Below, one piece after another: positions 17,557 through 26,734 of a stretch of DNA of 64,000 nt. Position numbers and translations under genes: made by a program. Positions within the stretch are counted from its first letter, which is position 1. Each line of letters opens with the position of its first letter. The notes below the pieces were generated by a model, which saw nothing but the letters and a program-made list of their open reading frames with translations, ran no database searches and was not told where the DNA came from. The stretch lies in assembly GCA_017302615.1 (NCBI GenBank), contig JAFLDB010000012.1, forward strand, positions 1 through 64,000, given 5' to 3'. The stretch is from Sphingomonadales bacterium (lineage in GTDB: Bacteria > Pseudomonadota > Alphaproteobacteria > Sphingomonadales > Sphingomonadaceae).

Positions 17557-18453
17557 TCAAGCGGTCTTGACGGTCGAACCGGCGTGGATCGCGTCGATTG
17601 CCTCACCCAGCGCGGCGTCGAATTCGGCGTCGCTCATCTGGGCGCGCAGGTCTTCCAGCAGGGCGCGGCTGAAGCTGGCGATGATCCCGCGGTTCTTGGC
17701 AAGCTCGATGCAGGCCTCGGGCCGCTTGTAACCGCCCGACAGTGCGACGACGCGCAGCACCTTGGGGTGATCGACCAGGGCATCGAACTTGCCCGGCACG
17801 ACCGGCAGGCTCAGCTTGAGCATGACCTGCTGGCCTTCCGGCAGGGCGTCGAGGTTCTTGAGAATCTCGTCCAGCAGGATCGTGTCGCACTCGGCGCGGG
17901 TTTCGCTCTTGATGTTCACTTCGGGTTCGATGATCGGCATCATCCCGTGCGAGAGGACCTGCGCACCGACTTCGAACTGCTGCTTGACCACGGCGGCGAT
18001 GCCTTCGCGGTTGGCCGAATTGATCACCGAGCGTTCCTTGGTGCCATAGACGCCCAGCGCCTTCGACTTTTCGAGCAGGGCATCCAGTTCCGGCATCGGC
18101 TTCATCAGCTGAACGCCGTTTACCTCGTTCTCCAGACCCTTGTCGATCTTGATGAAGGGAACGATGCCCTTCTCGATCAGCGCGGCGGGAACCGGCTTGC
18201 CGCCGGCGGTGCCGTCCATGGTCCGCTCGAACAGGATCGCGCCGATCACCTTGCTGCCGTCGAACACCTTCGAGGTAATGATCCGTTCGCGCATGGCGTG
18301 GATCAGGTCGAACATTTCCGCTTCGTTGGTCCAGGCATCTTCACCGATGCCATAGCCGGCCAGCGCCTTGGGCGTGGACCCGCCCGACTGGTCGAGAGCG
18401 GCAATGAAGCCGTTGCCGGCGGCCATCTTGGCGGTCATGTCTGCAGTGTTCAT
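17557..18453 (-). CDS. Class I fructose-bisphosphate aldolase
   Basis: Schiff-base aldolase of 298 residues splitting fructose 1,6-bisphosphate into triose phosphates. Class I features are the N-terminal AALDQSGGSTPKAL, the GTKERSVI segment, EPEVNI and the Lys in VMLKLSLP near residue 212, which forms the imine. It follows pgk after a 90-bp gap containing the palindrome CATACGTATG at 18475-18484. It is the metal-independent type, unlike the class II enzyme of many bacteria. Role is in lower glycolysis and gluconeogenesis with the adjacent genes. Confidence 0.94.
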   Translation of the reverse strand: MNTADMTAKMAAGNGFIAALDQSGGSTPKALAGYGIGEDAWTNEAEMFDLIHAMRERIITSKVFDGSKVIGAILFERTMDGTAGGKPVPAALIEKGIVPFIKIDKGLENEVNGVQLMKPMPELDALLEKSKALGVYGTKERSVINSANREGIAAVVKQQFEVGAQVLSHGMMPIIEPEVNIKSETRAECDTILLDEILKNLDALPEGQQVMLKLSLPVVPGKFDALVDHPKVLRVVALSGGYKRPEACIELAKNRGIIASFSRALLEDLRAQMSDAEFDAALGEAIDAIHAGSTVKTA

Positions 18454-18474
18454 CGGTCGGGATCCCTGTCATTG

Positions 18475-18484
18475 CATACGTATG
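18475..18484. promoter_or_regulatory. Short palindrome upstream of aldolase
   Basis: CATACGTATG is a perfect 10-bp palindrome 22 bases upstream of the aldolase start, in the only gap of notable size within the glycolytic run. It could be an operator or chance; no second copy was noticed. Confidence 0.3.
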
Positions 18485-18543
18485 TGATGCGGCGCCCATA
18501 GCGGCGATGCTGCGTTGCCGCAACCGCGCTAACCAGCTTTTCC

Positions 18544-19746
18544 TTAAGTCGTCTGGAGAGCCACCACGCCGGGCAGCTCCTTGCCTTCCATCCATTCGAG
18601 GAAAGCGCCGCCAGCGGTTGAAATATAAGTGAAATCGTCGGCTACGCCGGCATGGTTGAGCGCAGCGACAGTATCGCCCCCGCCCGCCACCGAAGTCAGC
18701 ACGCCTTCCTTGGTCAGCGCCGCGGCGCTGCGCGCCAGGGCCACGGTGGCGGCATCGAACGGCACCGTCTCGAACGCGCCGAGCGGGCCGTTCCAGACCA
18801 GGGTGCGGCAGGTTTTCAGCACATCGGCCAGCGCCTCGACCGCAGCCGGGCCAACGTCGAGGATCATTTCGTCCGCTGCCACTTCGTGGACGTTGCAGGT
18901 GCGCAGGGACGGCGGGTTGGCGGCGAATTCCTTCGCCACGACGACGTCATAAGGCAGATGCACCGTGCAGCCGGAGGCATCGGCGGTTTCAAGTATCTTC
19001 TCGGCTGTTGCAGCCAAGTCATGCTCGCACAGCGATTTTCCGACGTTCACCCCGCGCGCGGCAAGGAACGTGTTGGCCATCCCGCCGCCGATGATCAGGT
19101 GATCGACCCGGGTGACCAGATGGGTCAGCACATCGAGCTTCGAGGATACCTTCGCACCGCCCACAACGGCACACACTGGGCGGACCGGCGCACCAAGCGC
19201 GGCCTCAAGCGCTTTCAGCTCCGCTTCCATCGATCGGCCGGCATAGGCCGGCAGCAGATGGGCCAGTCCTTCGGTGCTGGCATGGGCGCGGTGCGCGGCG
19301 GAGAAGGCATCGTTGACGTAGATGTCGCCATTGGCGGCAATCGCCTTGGCCAGTTCCGGATCGTTCTTTTCCTCGCCCTTCCAGAAGCGGGTGTTCTCCA
19401 GCATGGCGATATCGCCCGGCTGGAGGATGCCGATCGCCTGGCGAACCACATCGCCCGCCACTTCCGGCACGAACATCACTTCCTTGCCCAGCACGGCCTG
19501 GACCGCGTCGAGCGTCATCGACACCGACATGGTCGAGACCCGTTCCCCCTTGGGGCGGCCGAAGTGCGCCAGCAGCAGCACCTTGGCGCCCTTGGCGACA
19601 AGTTCGAGGATCGTCGGGGCCGAAGCCCGCACGCGCGTATCGTCGGTGACGGCCCCGTCCTGCATCGGCAGGTTGAGATCGACCCGGACAAGGGCGACCT
19701 TGCCGGTCAGGTCACCGAGATCGTCGAGCGTGCGGAACTTGGTCAT
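18544..19746 (-). CDS. pgk: Phosphoglycerate kinase
   Basis: Phosphoglycerate kinase of 400 residues, transferring phosphate between 1,3-bisphosphoglycerate and ADP. Family signatures are [15 protein letters not shown] near the start, [11 protein letters not shown], the [10 protein letters not shown] segment, [14 protein letters not shown] near residue 200, and the nucleotide site [11 protein letters not shown] toward the end. It lies 12 bp after gap, as in many bacterial gap-pgk operons. Length and motifs are complete. Confidence 0.97.
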   Translation of the reverse strand: MTKFRTLDDLGDLTGKVALVRVDLNLPMQDGAVTDDTRVRASAPTILELVAKGAKVLLLAHFGRPKGERVSTMSVSMTLDAVQAVLGKEVMFVPEVAGDVVRQAIGILQPGDIAMLENTRFWKGEEKNDPELAKAIAANGDIYVNDAFSAAHRAHASTEGLAHLLPAYAGRSMEAELKALEAALGAPVRPVCAVVGGAKVSSKLDVLTHLVTRVDHLIIGGGMANTFLAARGVNVGKSLCEHDLAATAEKILETADASGCTVHLPYDVVVAKEFAANPPSLRTCNVHEVAADEMILDVGPAAVEALADVLKTCRTLVWNGPLGAFETVPFDAATVALARSAAALTKEGVLTSVAGGGDTVAALNHAGVADDFTYISTAGGAFLEWMEGKELPGVVALQTT

Positions 19747-19758
19747 TCTCGGCCTTCC

Positions 19759-20766
19759 TTACAGCAGCTTGCCCATCGCGCCGGCGGTATCGACCATGCG
19801 GTTGGAGAAGCCCCATTCGTTGTCGTACCAGCTCAGCACGCGCACCAGCTTGCCGTCGATCACAGCCGTTTCCAGGCTGTCGATGGTGCTGCTGTTCGGG
19901 CAGTGGTTGTAATCGATCGAGACCAGCGGCTCGTCCGAGAAGCCCAGCACGCCCTTCAGCGGGCCTTCGGCCGCGGCCTTGAGCAGCGCGTTGACTTCTT
20001 CCTTGGTGGTGTCGCGCTTCGGCTGGAAAGTCAGGTCGACAACCGAGACGTTCGGGGTCGGCACGCGGATCGCCGAGCCGTCCAGCTTGCCCTTCAGTTC
20101 GGGCAGCACTTCACCCACGGCGCGGGCGGCGCCGGTGGTGGTCGGGATCATCGACATCGCGGCAGCGCGGGCGCGGCGCGGATCTTCGTGGATCTGGTCG
20201 AGGATCTTCTGGTCGTTGGTATAGGCATGGACCGTGGTCATCAGCCCGCGCTCGATCCCGATCGCATCGTTCAGCACCTTGGCAAACGGCGCCAGGCAGT
20301 TGGTGGTGCACGAAGCGTTGGACACGATGGTGTGCGCGGCTTCCAGCTTGTCGTGGTTGACGCCGTAAACGACGGTCAGATCGACATTCTTGCCGGGGGC
20401 CGAGATCAGCACCTTCTTGGCACCGGCGGCCAGGTGCTTTTCGCAAGAGGCGCGGTCGGTGAAGAAGCCGGTGCATTCCAGCACGATGTCGATGCCCTGC
20501 GCGCCGTGCGGCAGGTTGGCGGGATCGCGCTCGGCCGTCACGTGGATGCGCTTGCCGTTGATGACCAGGTCATTGCCGTCGACTTCGACCGTGCCCGAGA
20601 ACGGCCCGTGGACCGAATCGCGCTGGAACAGCATGGCATTGGCCTTGGCCGAGGCCAGATCGTTGATCGAGACCAGCTCGATATCGTGATCGGTCCGCTC
20701 GAGGATGGCGCGCGCCACATTGCGCCCGATGCGCCCGAAACCGTTGATCGCAACCTTGATCGCCAT
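19759..20766 (-). CDS. gap: Glyceraldehyde-3-phosphate dehydrogenase, type I
   Basis: Enzyme of 335 residues oxidising glyceraldehyde-3-phosphate with NAD(P). The Rossmann start is [15 protein letters not shown]; the catalytic Cys153 is in [13 protein letters not shown]; and the C-terminal [15 protein letters not shown] is conserved. Residues after beta strand 2 (VSINDLAS) include Asp at the position that usually favours NAD. It starts 18 bp after tkt and precedes pgk, within the carbon metabolism operon. Confidence 0.97.
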   Translation of the reverse strand: MAIKVAINGFGRIGRNVARAILERTDHDIELVSINDLASAKANAMLFQRDSVHGPFSGTVEVDGNDLVINGKRIHVTAERDPANLPHGAQGIDIVLECTGFFTDRASCEKHLAAGAKKVLISAPGKNVDLTVVYGVNHDKLEAAHTIVSNASCTTNCLAPFAKVLNDAIGIERGLMTTVHAYTNDQKILDQIHEDPRRARAAAMSMIPTTTGAARAVGEVLPELKGKLDGSAIRVPTPNVSVVDLTFQPKRDTTKEEVNALLKAAAEGPLKGVLGFSDEPLVSIDYNHCPNSSTIDSLETAVIDGKLVRVLSWYDNEWGFSNRMVDTAGAMGKLL

Positions 20767-20783
20767 GGTGAGAACTCCTGCTT

Positions 20784-22757
20784 TTAGCGGCCCAGCCGGG
20801 CCTTGATCTGGGGGACAATCTTGTCAGCCGTGAGGCCGAAGTAATCATAAAGCTGATCGGCCGGGGCCGAGGAACCGAACCGGTCGATGCCGATGGTCAG
20901 GCCGTCGCCGACATATTTCTGCCAGCCGAGCGTCACCCCGGCCTCGATCGAGACCTTGAGCACGCCGGCGGGGAGCAGGTCGGCGCGGTAGGCCGCGTCC
21001 TGCGCGTCGAACAGCTCGGTGCAGGGCATCGAAACGACATCCGCACCGATCCCTTCGGCTTCCAGCGCCTTGGCACTGGCCAGCGCGATTTCCACTTCCG
21101 AACCGGTTGCCACCAGCACCACCTGCCGCGCGGCTTCGGCGGCTTTCAGGCGGTAGCCGCCCTTGGCCGAAAGCATTCCGCCTTGCTCACGCAGCTGCGG
21201 CAGGTTCTGGCGCGAGAGGGCGAGCGCCGAGGGCGTGCCTTCCGCTTCCAGCGCCAGCGCCCAGCATTCGGCGGTTTCAACCACGTCGGCCGGGCGGAAC
21301 ACCAGCAGGTTGGGAATGGCCCGCAGGCTCATCACGTGTTCGATCGGCTGGTGGGTCGGCCCGTCTTCGCCCAGACCAATCGAATCGTGGGTCAGGACAT
21401 AGACCACTTGCGCATGCTGGATGGCCGACATGCGGATCGCGTTACGGCAATAGTCGGCAAAGACCAGGAAAGTCCCGCCATAGGGTACCAGCCCGCCGTG
21501 CAGCGCCATACCGTTCATTGCCGCGGCCATGCCGAATTCGCGGATGCCGTAATGGACGTGGCGACCGGTGTAATCATCCGCGCTGAAAGTGGCGGTGGCC
21601 TTGGTCTTGGTCAGGTTCGATCCCGTCAGGTCGGCGCTGCCGCCGATCAGGGCCGGAAGCTGCTCGGTCAGCGGGCCCAGCGCCATTTCGCTGGCCTTGC
21701 GGGTGGCGACCTTCTGCGGGCTGGAAATCAGACCGTCGATATAGTCCTTGAGCGCGGGGACAGCCTTGCCCTTCAGCCCCTGCTGCCCGGCCTCGAACGC
21801 GGCCCGGTTCGGCGAAGCGGCGAGGCGCGCTTCCCATGCGGCGCGCTCGGCCGCGCCTTTCGCACCCAGCGAGCGCCAGTCGGCCAGGATGTCCGCCGGA
21901 ACTTCAAACGGAGCGGCCGTCCAGCCCAGCGCTGCGCGCGCGGCGGCCACTTCGTCGGCGCCCAGCGGGCTGCCGTGGACGCTGTGCGATCCGGCCTTGT
22001 TGGGCGCGCCCTGCCCGATCACGGTCTTGCAGGCGACCAGCGATGGGCGCGGATCGGCGGCGGCTTCGGCCAGCGCGCGGGCGATATCGGCAAAATCGTG
22101 CCCGTCGCAGCGGGTCACGTGCCAGCCGCTGGCGGCATAGCGGGCGGGAATGTCCTCACAGGTCGACAGCGCGGTATCGCCGTCGATGGTGATGGCGTTA
22201 TCGTCCCACAGCACGTTGAGCTGGCCCAGCTTCAGCGTGCCGGCCAGGCCCACGGCCTCGTGATTGACGCCTTCCATCAGGCAGCCGTCGCCGGCGATCA
22301 CCCAGGTGCGATGGTTGACGAGGTCATCGCCGTGGACCGCATTGAGGTGCCGTTCGGCCATCGCCATGCCGACCGCCATGGCCAGACCCTGACCCAGCGG
22401 ACCGGTGGTGCATTCCACGCCCGGCAGCTCGGTGTTTTCCGGGTGGCCCGCGCAGGGGCTGTGCAGCTGGCGGAAATTGCGGATGTCGTCCATCGTCGGC
22501 GCTTCGTACCCGGTCAGGTGCAGCAGCGCGTAAATCAGCATCGAGCCGTGACCGGCCGACAGGACAAAGCGGTCCCGGTCCGGCCACTTCGGCGCGGCGG
22601 GATCGAACTTCAGGAACTGCGAATAGAGCACGGTCGCCACGTCGGCCATGCCCATCGGCATGCCGGGGTGGCCCGAATTGGCCGCCTGGACCGCGTCCAT
22701 CGAAAGCACGCGAATGGCATTGGCCATGGGCGTGAGGCGGTCCGGGGTGACAGTCAT
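20784..22757 (-). CDS. tkt: Transketolase
   Basis: Thiamine diphosphate-dependent transketolase of 657 residues, moving two-carbon units in the pentose phosphate pathway. Visible motifs are [12 protein letters not shown], the TPP-binding GDGCLMEGV with the DDNAIT loop, and the central [19 protein letters not shown]. Start at 22757 ([23 protein letters not shown]) has a GGGAG site nine bases upstream; the longer open frame lacks support. First gene of the tkt-gap-pgk-fda-thiE run, divergent from the zapA region. Confidence 0.96.
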   Translation of the reverse strand: MTVTPDRLTPMANAIRVLSMDAVQAANSGHPGMPMGMADVATVLYSQFLKFDPAAPKWPDRDRFVLSAGHGSMLIYALLHLTGYEAPTMDDIRNFRQLHSPCAGHPENTELPGVECTTGPLGQGLAMAVGMAMAERHLNAVHGDDLVNHRTWVIAGDGCLMEGVNHEAVGLAGTLKLGQLNVLWDDNAITIDGDTALSTCEDIPARYAASGWHVTRCDGHDFADIARALAEAAADPRPSLVACKTVIGQGAPNKAGSHSVHGSPLGADEVAAARAALGWTAAPFEVPADILADWRSLGAKGAAERAAWEARLAASPNRAAFEAGQQGLKGKAVPALKDYIDGLISSPQKVATRKASEMALGPLTEQLPALIGGSADLTGSNLTKTKATATFSADDYTGRHVHYGIREFGMAAAMNGMALHGGLVPYGGTFLVFADYCRNAIRMSAIQHAQVVYVLTHDSIGLGEDGPTHQPIEHVMSLRAIPNLLVFRPADVVETAECWALALEAEGTPSALALSRQNLPQLREQGGMLSAKGGYRLKAAEAARQVVLVATGSEVEIALASAKALEAEGIGADVVSMPCTELFDAQDAAYRADLLPAGVLKVSIEAGVTLGWQKYVGDGLTIGIDRFGSSAPADQLYDYFGLTADKIVPQIKARLGR

Positions 22758-22928
22758 TTGGGCGGCTCCCGAGATGAAGCGCAAGAAATGCGGCGATTCG
22801 GCGCGAGGCTTCCTTTGCGAAGGCAGGCCCCCCCGTCAAGGCAAGCCCACTGCCCTGCCCGCCCAAACCGGGGAAAATCGGCTTGGCAAACCTTTGCCCC
22901 GCCGCCGGCTTGCGATAACCATGGCGTC

Positions 22929-23108
22929 ATGGATGCAGACCGCACCACCCGCGCGCTCGCCCGGATCGAGCAGGCCCTGGCCCGGATCGAGGCCGCAGCG
23001 CGCCAGCCCCGCGCCGCCGAAGTGCAGCGCCGCCATGACAAGCTGAAAGCGGCGGTGCAGGATTCGCTCCAGCAGCTCGACCTTCTGATCGAGGGGACCC
23101 AGGGATGA
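22929..23108 (+). CDS. Small coiled-coil protein upstream of zapA (ZauP-like candidate)
   Basis: A 59-residue protein, too short for most gene callers, rich in Ala, Arg, Glu and Gln with a heptad pattern (ARIEQALARIEAAAR, then LKAAVQDSLQQLDLLIEG) that predicts one continuous coiled coil. It ends eight bases before zapA and so is probably translationally linked. In Caulobacter a coiled-coil partner of ZapA, ZauP, is encoded with zapA, and DUF4164-type coiled-coil genes sit in the same place in other alphaproteobacteria. Homology is not proven; position and structure support a division role. The ribosome binding site is weak. Confidence 0.65.
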   Translation: MDADRTTRALARIEQALARIEAAARQPRAAEVQRRHDKLKAAVQDSLQQLDLLIEGTQG

Positions 23109-23115
23109 TCAGGCG

Positions 23116-23415
23116 ATGAGCAACGTTTCGCTGCAGATCGGCGGACGCTCCTATACCGTGGCCTGCGCCGCGGGCGAGGAAGACCATGTCGCCGGGCTTG
23201 GCAAGCTGATCGACGAGAAAGTCCAGTCGATGGGCGGCGGCCACAACGAAGTGCGCCAGCTGCTGTTCGCCGCGCTACTGCTGGCCGACGAATTGCACGA
23301 AGCGCGCCACCGCGCGCCTGCGACCGCCGCTCCTGCTGCCGGGCCGGACCATTCCGCCGCACTGGAAGCCATTGCCGACCGGCTCGAAAAATGCGCCGCA
23401 GCCCTTGAGGGCTGA
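23116..23415 (+). CDS. zapA: Cell division protein ZapA
   Basis: Protein of 99 residues that binds and bundles FtsZ filaments at mid-cell. The N-terminal ZapA domain is recognisable (VSLQIGGRSYTVACAAGEEDHV, then LGKLIDEKV), followed by a helix for tetramer formation (LLFAALLLADELHEAR). An Ala/Pro linker and a final helix complete it. It is followed by 6S RNA and a 5-formyltetrahydrofolate cyclo-ligase gene, the order found in E. coli and many proteobacteria, which supports the assignment. Confidence 0.93.
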   Translation: MSNVSLQIGGRSYTVACAAGEEDHVAGLGKLIDEKVQSMGGGHNEVRQLLFAALLLADELHEARHRAPATAAPAAGPDHSAALEAIADRLEKCAAALEG

Positions 23416-23440
23416 GCCGCTCCGCCCTATCTAGGCAGAC

Positions 23441-23600
23441 GACGGGTACTGCCCGGTACGAACCGACAGAATATCCCTGAGGCTATAAGCAATCCAATGG
23501 GGGCTGTCCCTGGTCGGACCCTGGTCCGGCACACATGGTCCCCACCTGACGTTAAAGGCGTCAGAGGATTTCCCCGGCAACGACCCATGGTGGTCCCGTC
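23441..23600 (+). ncRNA. ssrS: 6S RNA
   Basis: The 215-bp gap between zapA and the 5-FCL gene holds a roughly 160-nt RNA with 6S features. The 5' GACGGG...GCC segment (from 23441) pairs with the 3' GGTGGTCCCGTC (23589-23600) as a closing stem, and a long imperfect rod with a purine-rich central bubble lies between. The location matches the conserved zapA-ssrS-ygfA order. 6S RNA binds the housekeeping RNA polymerase holoenzyme and mimics an open promoter. Ends are approximate. Confidence 0.85.
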
Positions 23601-23630
23601 ACCCACCCTTTCCGCCCCACGGAGCCGCGC

Positions 23631-24203
23631 GTGATCGACAAGAAGGAATTGCGCGCCCAGCTCAAGCGCCGCCGCGCCGATCATGTCGCGGCGATTCCCG
23701 ATTTCCAGCGCGCCCTGCTGCTGCGCCGCCCGCCGGGTCCGGTAATGGCCATGGTGCCGGAAGGCGCGGTGATCGGCGTGTTTCACGAGATGCCGGGCGA
23801 AGTGCCGGCCAGCAACTATGCCCGCTGGTTCTTCGAGGCCGGGCACCGCATCGCCCTGCCGTGGTTTGCGGAGCGCGGCGCGCCGATGCGGTTTCGCGAA
23901 TGGGCCAACCCGTTCGATGAGGACCTGCTGGAGCCCGATCCGTTCAAGGCCATGCAGCCGCGCGGCGATGCCGAACTGCTGGTGCCGGACGTGGTGTTCT
24001 GCCCGCTGCTGGGCTTTACCGCCAGCGGCCACCGGATCGGCTATGGCGCGGGCCATTATGACCGCTGGCTGGCGAACAATCCGCCCCATGCCGCAATCGG
24101 GCTTGCCTGGGATTGCCAGCTGGAGGAAAGCCTGCCGATCGAACCCCACGATGTGCCGCTGCACGCCGTGATCACCCCCACCCGCCTTTACGGACCCTTC
24201 TGA
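23631..24203 (+). CDS. 5-formyltetrahydrofolate cyclo-ligase
   Basis: Enzyme of 190 residues (YgfA family) converting 5-formyl-THF to 5,10-methenyl-THF with ATP. Motifs seen are KKELRAQLKRRR at the start, ALPWFAERGAPMRFREW in the middle, and the ATP/Mg loop GFTASGHRIGYGAGHYDRW near residue 140. It starts with GTG at 23631, 31 bases after the 6S RNA, and its TGA overlaps the ATG of the next gene. Association with 6S RNA is widely conserved. Confidence 0.93.
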   Translation: MIDKKELRAQLKRRRADHVAAIPDFQRALLLRRPPGPVMAMVPEGAVIGVFHEMPGEVPASNYARWFFEAGHRIALPWFAERGAPMRFREWANPFDEDLLEPDPFKAMQPRGDAELLVPDVVFCPLLGFTASGHRIGYGAGHYDRWLANNPPHAAIGLAWDCQLEESLPIEPHDVPLHAVITPTRLYGPF

Positions 24204-24418
24204 TGCGCACCGAACCGACCATTCGAATCCCGCTTGGCGTGCTGGGCCTGTTCATTGCCCTGATGGTCTATGGCGGCCTGGTGGCGCGTTATATCGCCCC
24301 GCTGATCGCCGATTGGCACGCGCTGGCCCAGACCCCGGTCTATATCCTGCTGGGCGTGGTCTGGCTGCTGCCGCTCAGGCGCTTCCTGATCTGGATGGAG
24401 ACGGGGAAGCTGCGCTGA
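24203..24418 (+). CDS. DUF2842 small membrane protein
   Basis: A 71-residue protein with two hydrophobic helices (VLGLFIALMVYGGLVARYI, then TPVYILLGVVWLLPL) and a basic C-terminus (RRFLIWMETGKLR). This is the size and layout of the DUF2842 family of alphaproteobacteria, whose function is unknown. The start codon overlaps the stop of the cyclo-ligase gene (TGATG), so translation is coupled. Its 3' end overlaps the convergent nucleotidyltransferase-like gene by 44 bases. Confidence 0.82.
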   Translation: MRTEPTIRIPLGVLGLFIALMVYGGLVARYIAPLIADWHALAQTPVYILLGVVWLLPLRRFLIWMETGKLR

Positions 24419-24926
24419 GCGCCGCAATCCGCAGCAGGTCCTTGTTCCGCCCGAAGCGCCGCAACAGCGCGATCAGTTCGGCCCGTTCAGGCACATAGGC
24501 CCGGGCCGCGCCGATGCCGGCCGCGATCCGGGTCTGGGGCACGAATTCACGCCACGTGCCTGCCTCGAGAATGCAGAACCCCGCAAACAGCTCAACCGGC
24601 AGCGAGGCCTGGTTCCAGCGGTGAAACACCGCCGAGCGGAACCGGCTGTCCGGCTGGCCGCGCCTGGGCTCAAGGCCGAGCCGGGCGAAGACGGCCTCGC
24701 AGTCACGCTGGTCCAGCAGGACGTCGACATCCCGGATCTCGTCCGGATCGGCCCCGTGCAGCACCACGGCGGCGCTGCCCAGGATCCACCAGGGGTATCG
24801 CGCCAGCTCCAGCGCCGGCTGAAGCGCCAGCAAGGTTGATTCGAGGTCGCGATGGGCAATCACGGTTGAGACTTGCCGCAGGCCTTCACATTCGGCAACC
24901 TGCCCGGAAAGAACGGGAGAGGACAT
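24375..24926 (-). CDS. Nucleotidyltransferase-fold hypothetical protein
   Basis: About 183 residues from MSSPVLSGQ at 24926. The core WWILGSAAVVLHGADPDEIRDVDVLL (in two pieces here: GSAAVVLHG and RDVDVLL) has the Gly-Ser and Asp-X-Asp pattern of the minimal nucleotidyltransferase fold, as in MNT or AbiEii-like proteins. No HEPN partner lies next to it, so a toxin-antitoxin role is unsupported. The longest start (24950) would overlap the divergent MBL gene at 24931; a GTG inside could also serve. The 3' end overlaps DUF2842. Function unknown. Confidence 0.62.
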   Translation of the reverse strand: MSSPVLSGQVAECEGLRQVSTVIAHRDLESTLLALQPALELARYPWWILGSAAVVLHGADPDEIRDVDVLLDQRDCEAVFARLGLEPRRGQPDSRFRSAVFHRWNQASLPVELFAGFCILEAGTWREFVPQTRIAAGIGAARAYVPERAELIALLRRFGRNKDLLRIAALSAASPSPSRSGSA

Positions 24927-24930
24927 CGGC

Positions 24931-26007
24931 ATGAAGCGGACATTGACCATCGCCCTTGGCGTGCTGGTGCTGGCGGGGGGCCTGTTCGCCCTGTTCGGGC
25001 GCAGCTGGCTGGCCGAACGGGCGTTCAGTACCGCGCTCGATACCTCGGTCGGGGTCGATCAGACCGCCGGGTTCGAGGATGGCCTGCATGCCTATGTCTG
25101 CGGCTCCGGCTCACCCATGCCCGATGCGGCCCGCGCGGGTCCGTGCATCGCGGTGATCGCGGGGCAAAAGGGCTTTGTGTTCGATGCCGGATCGGGATCG
25201 ATCCGCAAGCTGCAGCGGATGGGCTTTCCGATGGAGCGGATCGAGGGCGTGTACCTGACCCACCTCCATTCCGACCACATTGACGGGCTGGGCGAACTGC
25301 TGCTGCAGGCCTGGGTCGGCGGATCGCGCGGCGCGCCGCTGCCGGTTTCCGGCCCGGAAGGCACCGACAAGGTCGTCGCCGGACTGATGCAGGCCTATGA
25401 AATCGACAAGGGTTACCGCGTGGCCCACCACGGCGAGGCGGTTGCCCGGCCCGGCGGCTTTGGCGGTGCGGCGCAGATCATCGCCCTGCCGGATGGCACC
25501 GACACTGCCGTGGTCTATGACCGGGACGGCATCCGCATCACTGCGATCCGGGTGATCCACGATCCGGTCAAGCCGGCCTTCGGTTTCCGCATCGATTACA
25601 AGGGCCGCTCGATCAGCATTTCGGGCGACACGGTCTATTCCCCGGCTTTCACCGCCGCGTCGAAGGGTGTCGACCTGATGTTCCACGAAGCGCTGAACCC
25701 GGAAATGATCGGTCGGCTGGGCCAGGCCCTGGCGCAGCGCGGGCGCAAGGATTCGGCCAAGATCATGGCCGACATTCCCGGCTATCACGCCAGCCCGGAA
25801 GACGCCGCGCGCAGCGCCAAGGAAGCCGGCGCGCAGACGCTGGTGCTCTATCATCTGGTCCCGGCCCCGCCGGCGCGGCTGATGGAGCCGATGTTCCTGG
25901 GCAAGGCGCCGTCGGTCTTCACCTGCCCGCTCAAGCTGGCCGAGGACGGCATGCTGATCCACCTGCCGGCGGGCGGCAAGACGGTGAAATTCGCTTCAGG
26001 ATTTTGA
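24931..26007 (+). CDS. Membrane-anchored or exported MBL-fold hydrolase
   Basis: Protein of 358 residues with an N-terminal hydrophobic segment (TIALGVLVLAGGLFALFG), probably a signal anchor, then a metallo-beta-lactamase fold. The zinc signature THLHSDHIDGLGE and the later SGDTVYSP are intact, and a further His occurs in LVLYHLVPAP near the end. It resembles RNase Z/arylsulfatase-type MBL hydrolases that act outside the cytosol. The substrate cannot be told. Neither neighbour is functionally linked; tRNA-Asp follows on the opposite strand. Confidence 0.86.
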   Translation: MKRTLTIALGVLVLAGGLFALFGRSWLAERAFSTALDTSVGVDQTAGFEDGLHAYVCGSGSPMPDAARAGPCIAVIAGQKGFVFDAGSGSIRKLQRMGFPMERIEGVYLTHLHSDHIDGLGELLLQAWVGGSRGAPLPVSGPEGTDKVVAGLMQAYEIDKGYRVAHHGEAVARPGGFGGAAQIIALPDGTDTAVVYDRDGIRITAIRVIHDPVKPAFGFRIDYKGRSISISGDTVYSPAFTAASKGVDLMFHEALNPEMIGRLGQALAQRGRKDSAKIMADIPGYHASPEDAARSAKEAGAQTLVLYHLVPAPPARLMEPMFLGKAPSVFTCPLKLAEDGMLIHLPAGGKTVKFASGF

Positions 26008-26014
26008 GGAAAGT

Positions 26015-26110
26015 CCCAAGTGGCGCGAGTGACGGGGCTCGAACCCGCGACCTTCGGCGTGACAGGCCGACACTCTAACCAACTGAGCTACACCCGCGCA
26101 GCCACTTGGG
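26015..26110. repeat. 10-bp inverted repeat bracketing tRNA-Asp
   Basis: CCCAAGTGGC at 26015-26024 and GCCACTTGGG at 26101-26110 are exact complements on either side of the tRNA; the first arm includes the encoded CCA end. Leader and trailer of the precursor could pair over the acceptor stem and affect processing by RNase P and 3' nucleases. Confidence 0.75.
26021..26097 (-). tRNA. tRNA-Asp (GTC)
   Basis: Minus-strand cloverleaf: acceptor GCGGGTG pairs with CACTCGC (one G-U), the anticodon stem TCGGC/GCCGA closes loop CTGTCAC giving anticodon GTC, and the T-loop is TTCGAGC. CCA is encoded (26021-26023). The gene is bracketed by the perfect inverted repeat CCCAAGTGGC/GCCACTTGGG. Confidence 0.96.
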
Positions 26111-26117
26111 AGCCGCG

Positions 26118-26146
26118 CCACTAGGCCAGCAGGCCGGGGCTGTCAA
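26118..26146 (-). promoter_or_regulatory. Promoter of tRNA-Asp
   Basis: On the minus strand TTGACA (26141-26146) and TAGTGG (26118-26123) are separated by 17 bases. The -35 box is perfect; the -10 is weak. Transcription would start a few bases before the leader arm of the inverted repeat. Confidence 0.6.
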
Positions 26147-26290
26147 CAGGGTTCGAAGGCGTTTTTTGCCGACCCCGGCCGAAGTGGTGAAACAGGCTGA
26201 ATCGGGCGTTAACCATTCCTTTGCCCGGATTTGCGAACAAGGCCCCGCTTCACTGCGAAGCACCGCAAACCGGGGGCCTGATTGACCGTG

Positions 26291-26734
26291 ATGTTTCGCC
26301 GCAGCCTTGCCAAGCTGGCCTGCGCCTTCGCGCTTGCCGCACCTGCCATTGCCCTGGCCGCGCCGCTCGTGGCGCTCGACAGCGCGGTGTTCGTGGAACG
26401 CGTGATGCCCGGCAAGGGCCGTCTGCTGCAACCGGCCAAGGCGCTCAAGCGCGGTGACCGGGTAGTCTATGTGGTGAGCTGGTACCGCATGGGCGGCCAG
26501 GGTGGTTTCACCGTTACCAATCCCCTGCCCAGCAAGGTCTATTTCCAGGGCAGTGCCGATGGCCGAGAGGAAGTCTCGATCGATGGCGGCAAGACCTGGG
26601 GGCGGCTCGATTCGCTGCGGATCGGCAACCGCCTTGCCACGCCCGAAGACGTCACCCACGTCCGCTGGCGCGTCCCCGCGCACGAAGCGGCGCGCGGCCA
26701 GGGCCAGATCACCTACAGCGCAATCGTCCGCTAA
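26291..26734 (+). CDS. Hypothetical periplasmic protein
   Basis: About 147 residues from ATG 26291, beginning MFRRSLAKLACAFALAAPAIALA, a clear signal peptide; TTG 26282 and GTG 26288 are in-frame alternatives. The mature part looks like an all-beta, Ig-like domain (VYVVSWYRMGGQGGFTVTN, VSIDGGKTWG, VTHVRWRVP), similar to conserved-repeat/DUF11-type domains of the periplasm. Its stop overlaps by four bases the convergent regulator gene. Function unknown. Confidence 0.72.
   Translation: MFRRSLAKLACAFALAAPAIALAAPLVALDSAVFVERVMPGKGRLLQPAKALKRGDRVVYVVSWYRMGGQGGFTVTNPLPSKVYFQGSADGREEVSIDGGKTWGRLDSLRIGNRLATPEDVTHVRWRVPAHEAARGQGQITYSAIVR

Noticed and set aside
24375..24950. Toxin-antitoxin pair
   Set aside because: A nucleotidyltransferase-fold protein is present, but there is no HEPN or other toxin partner on the same strand.
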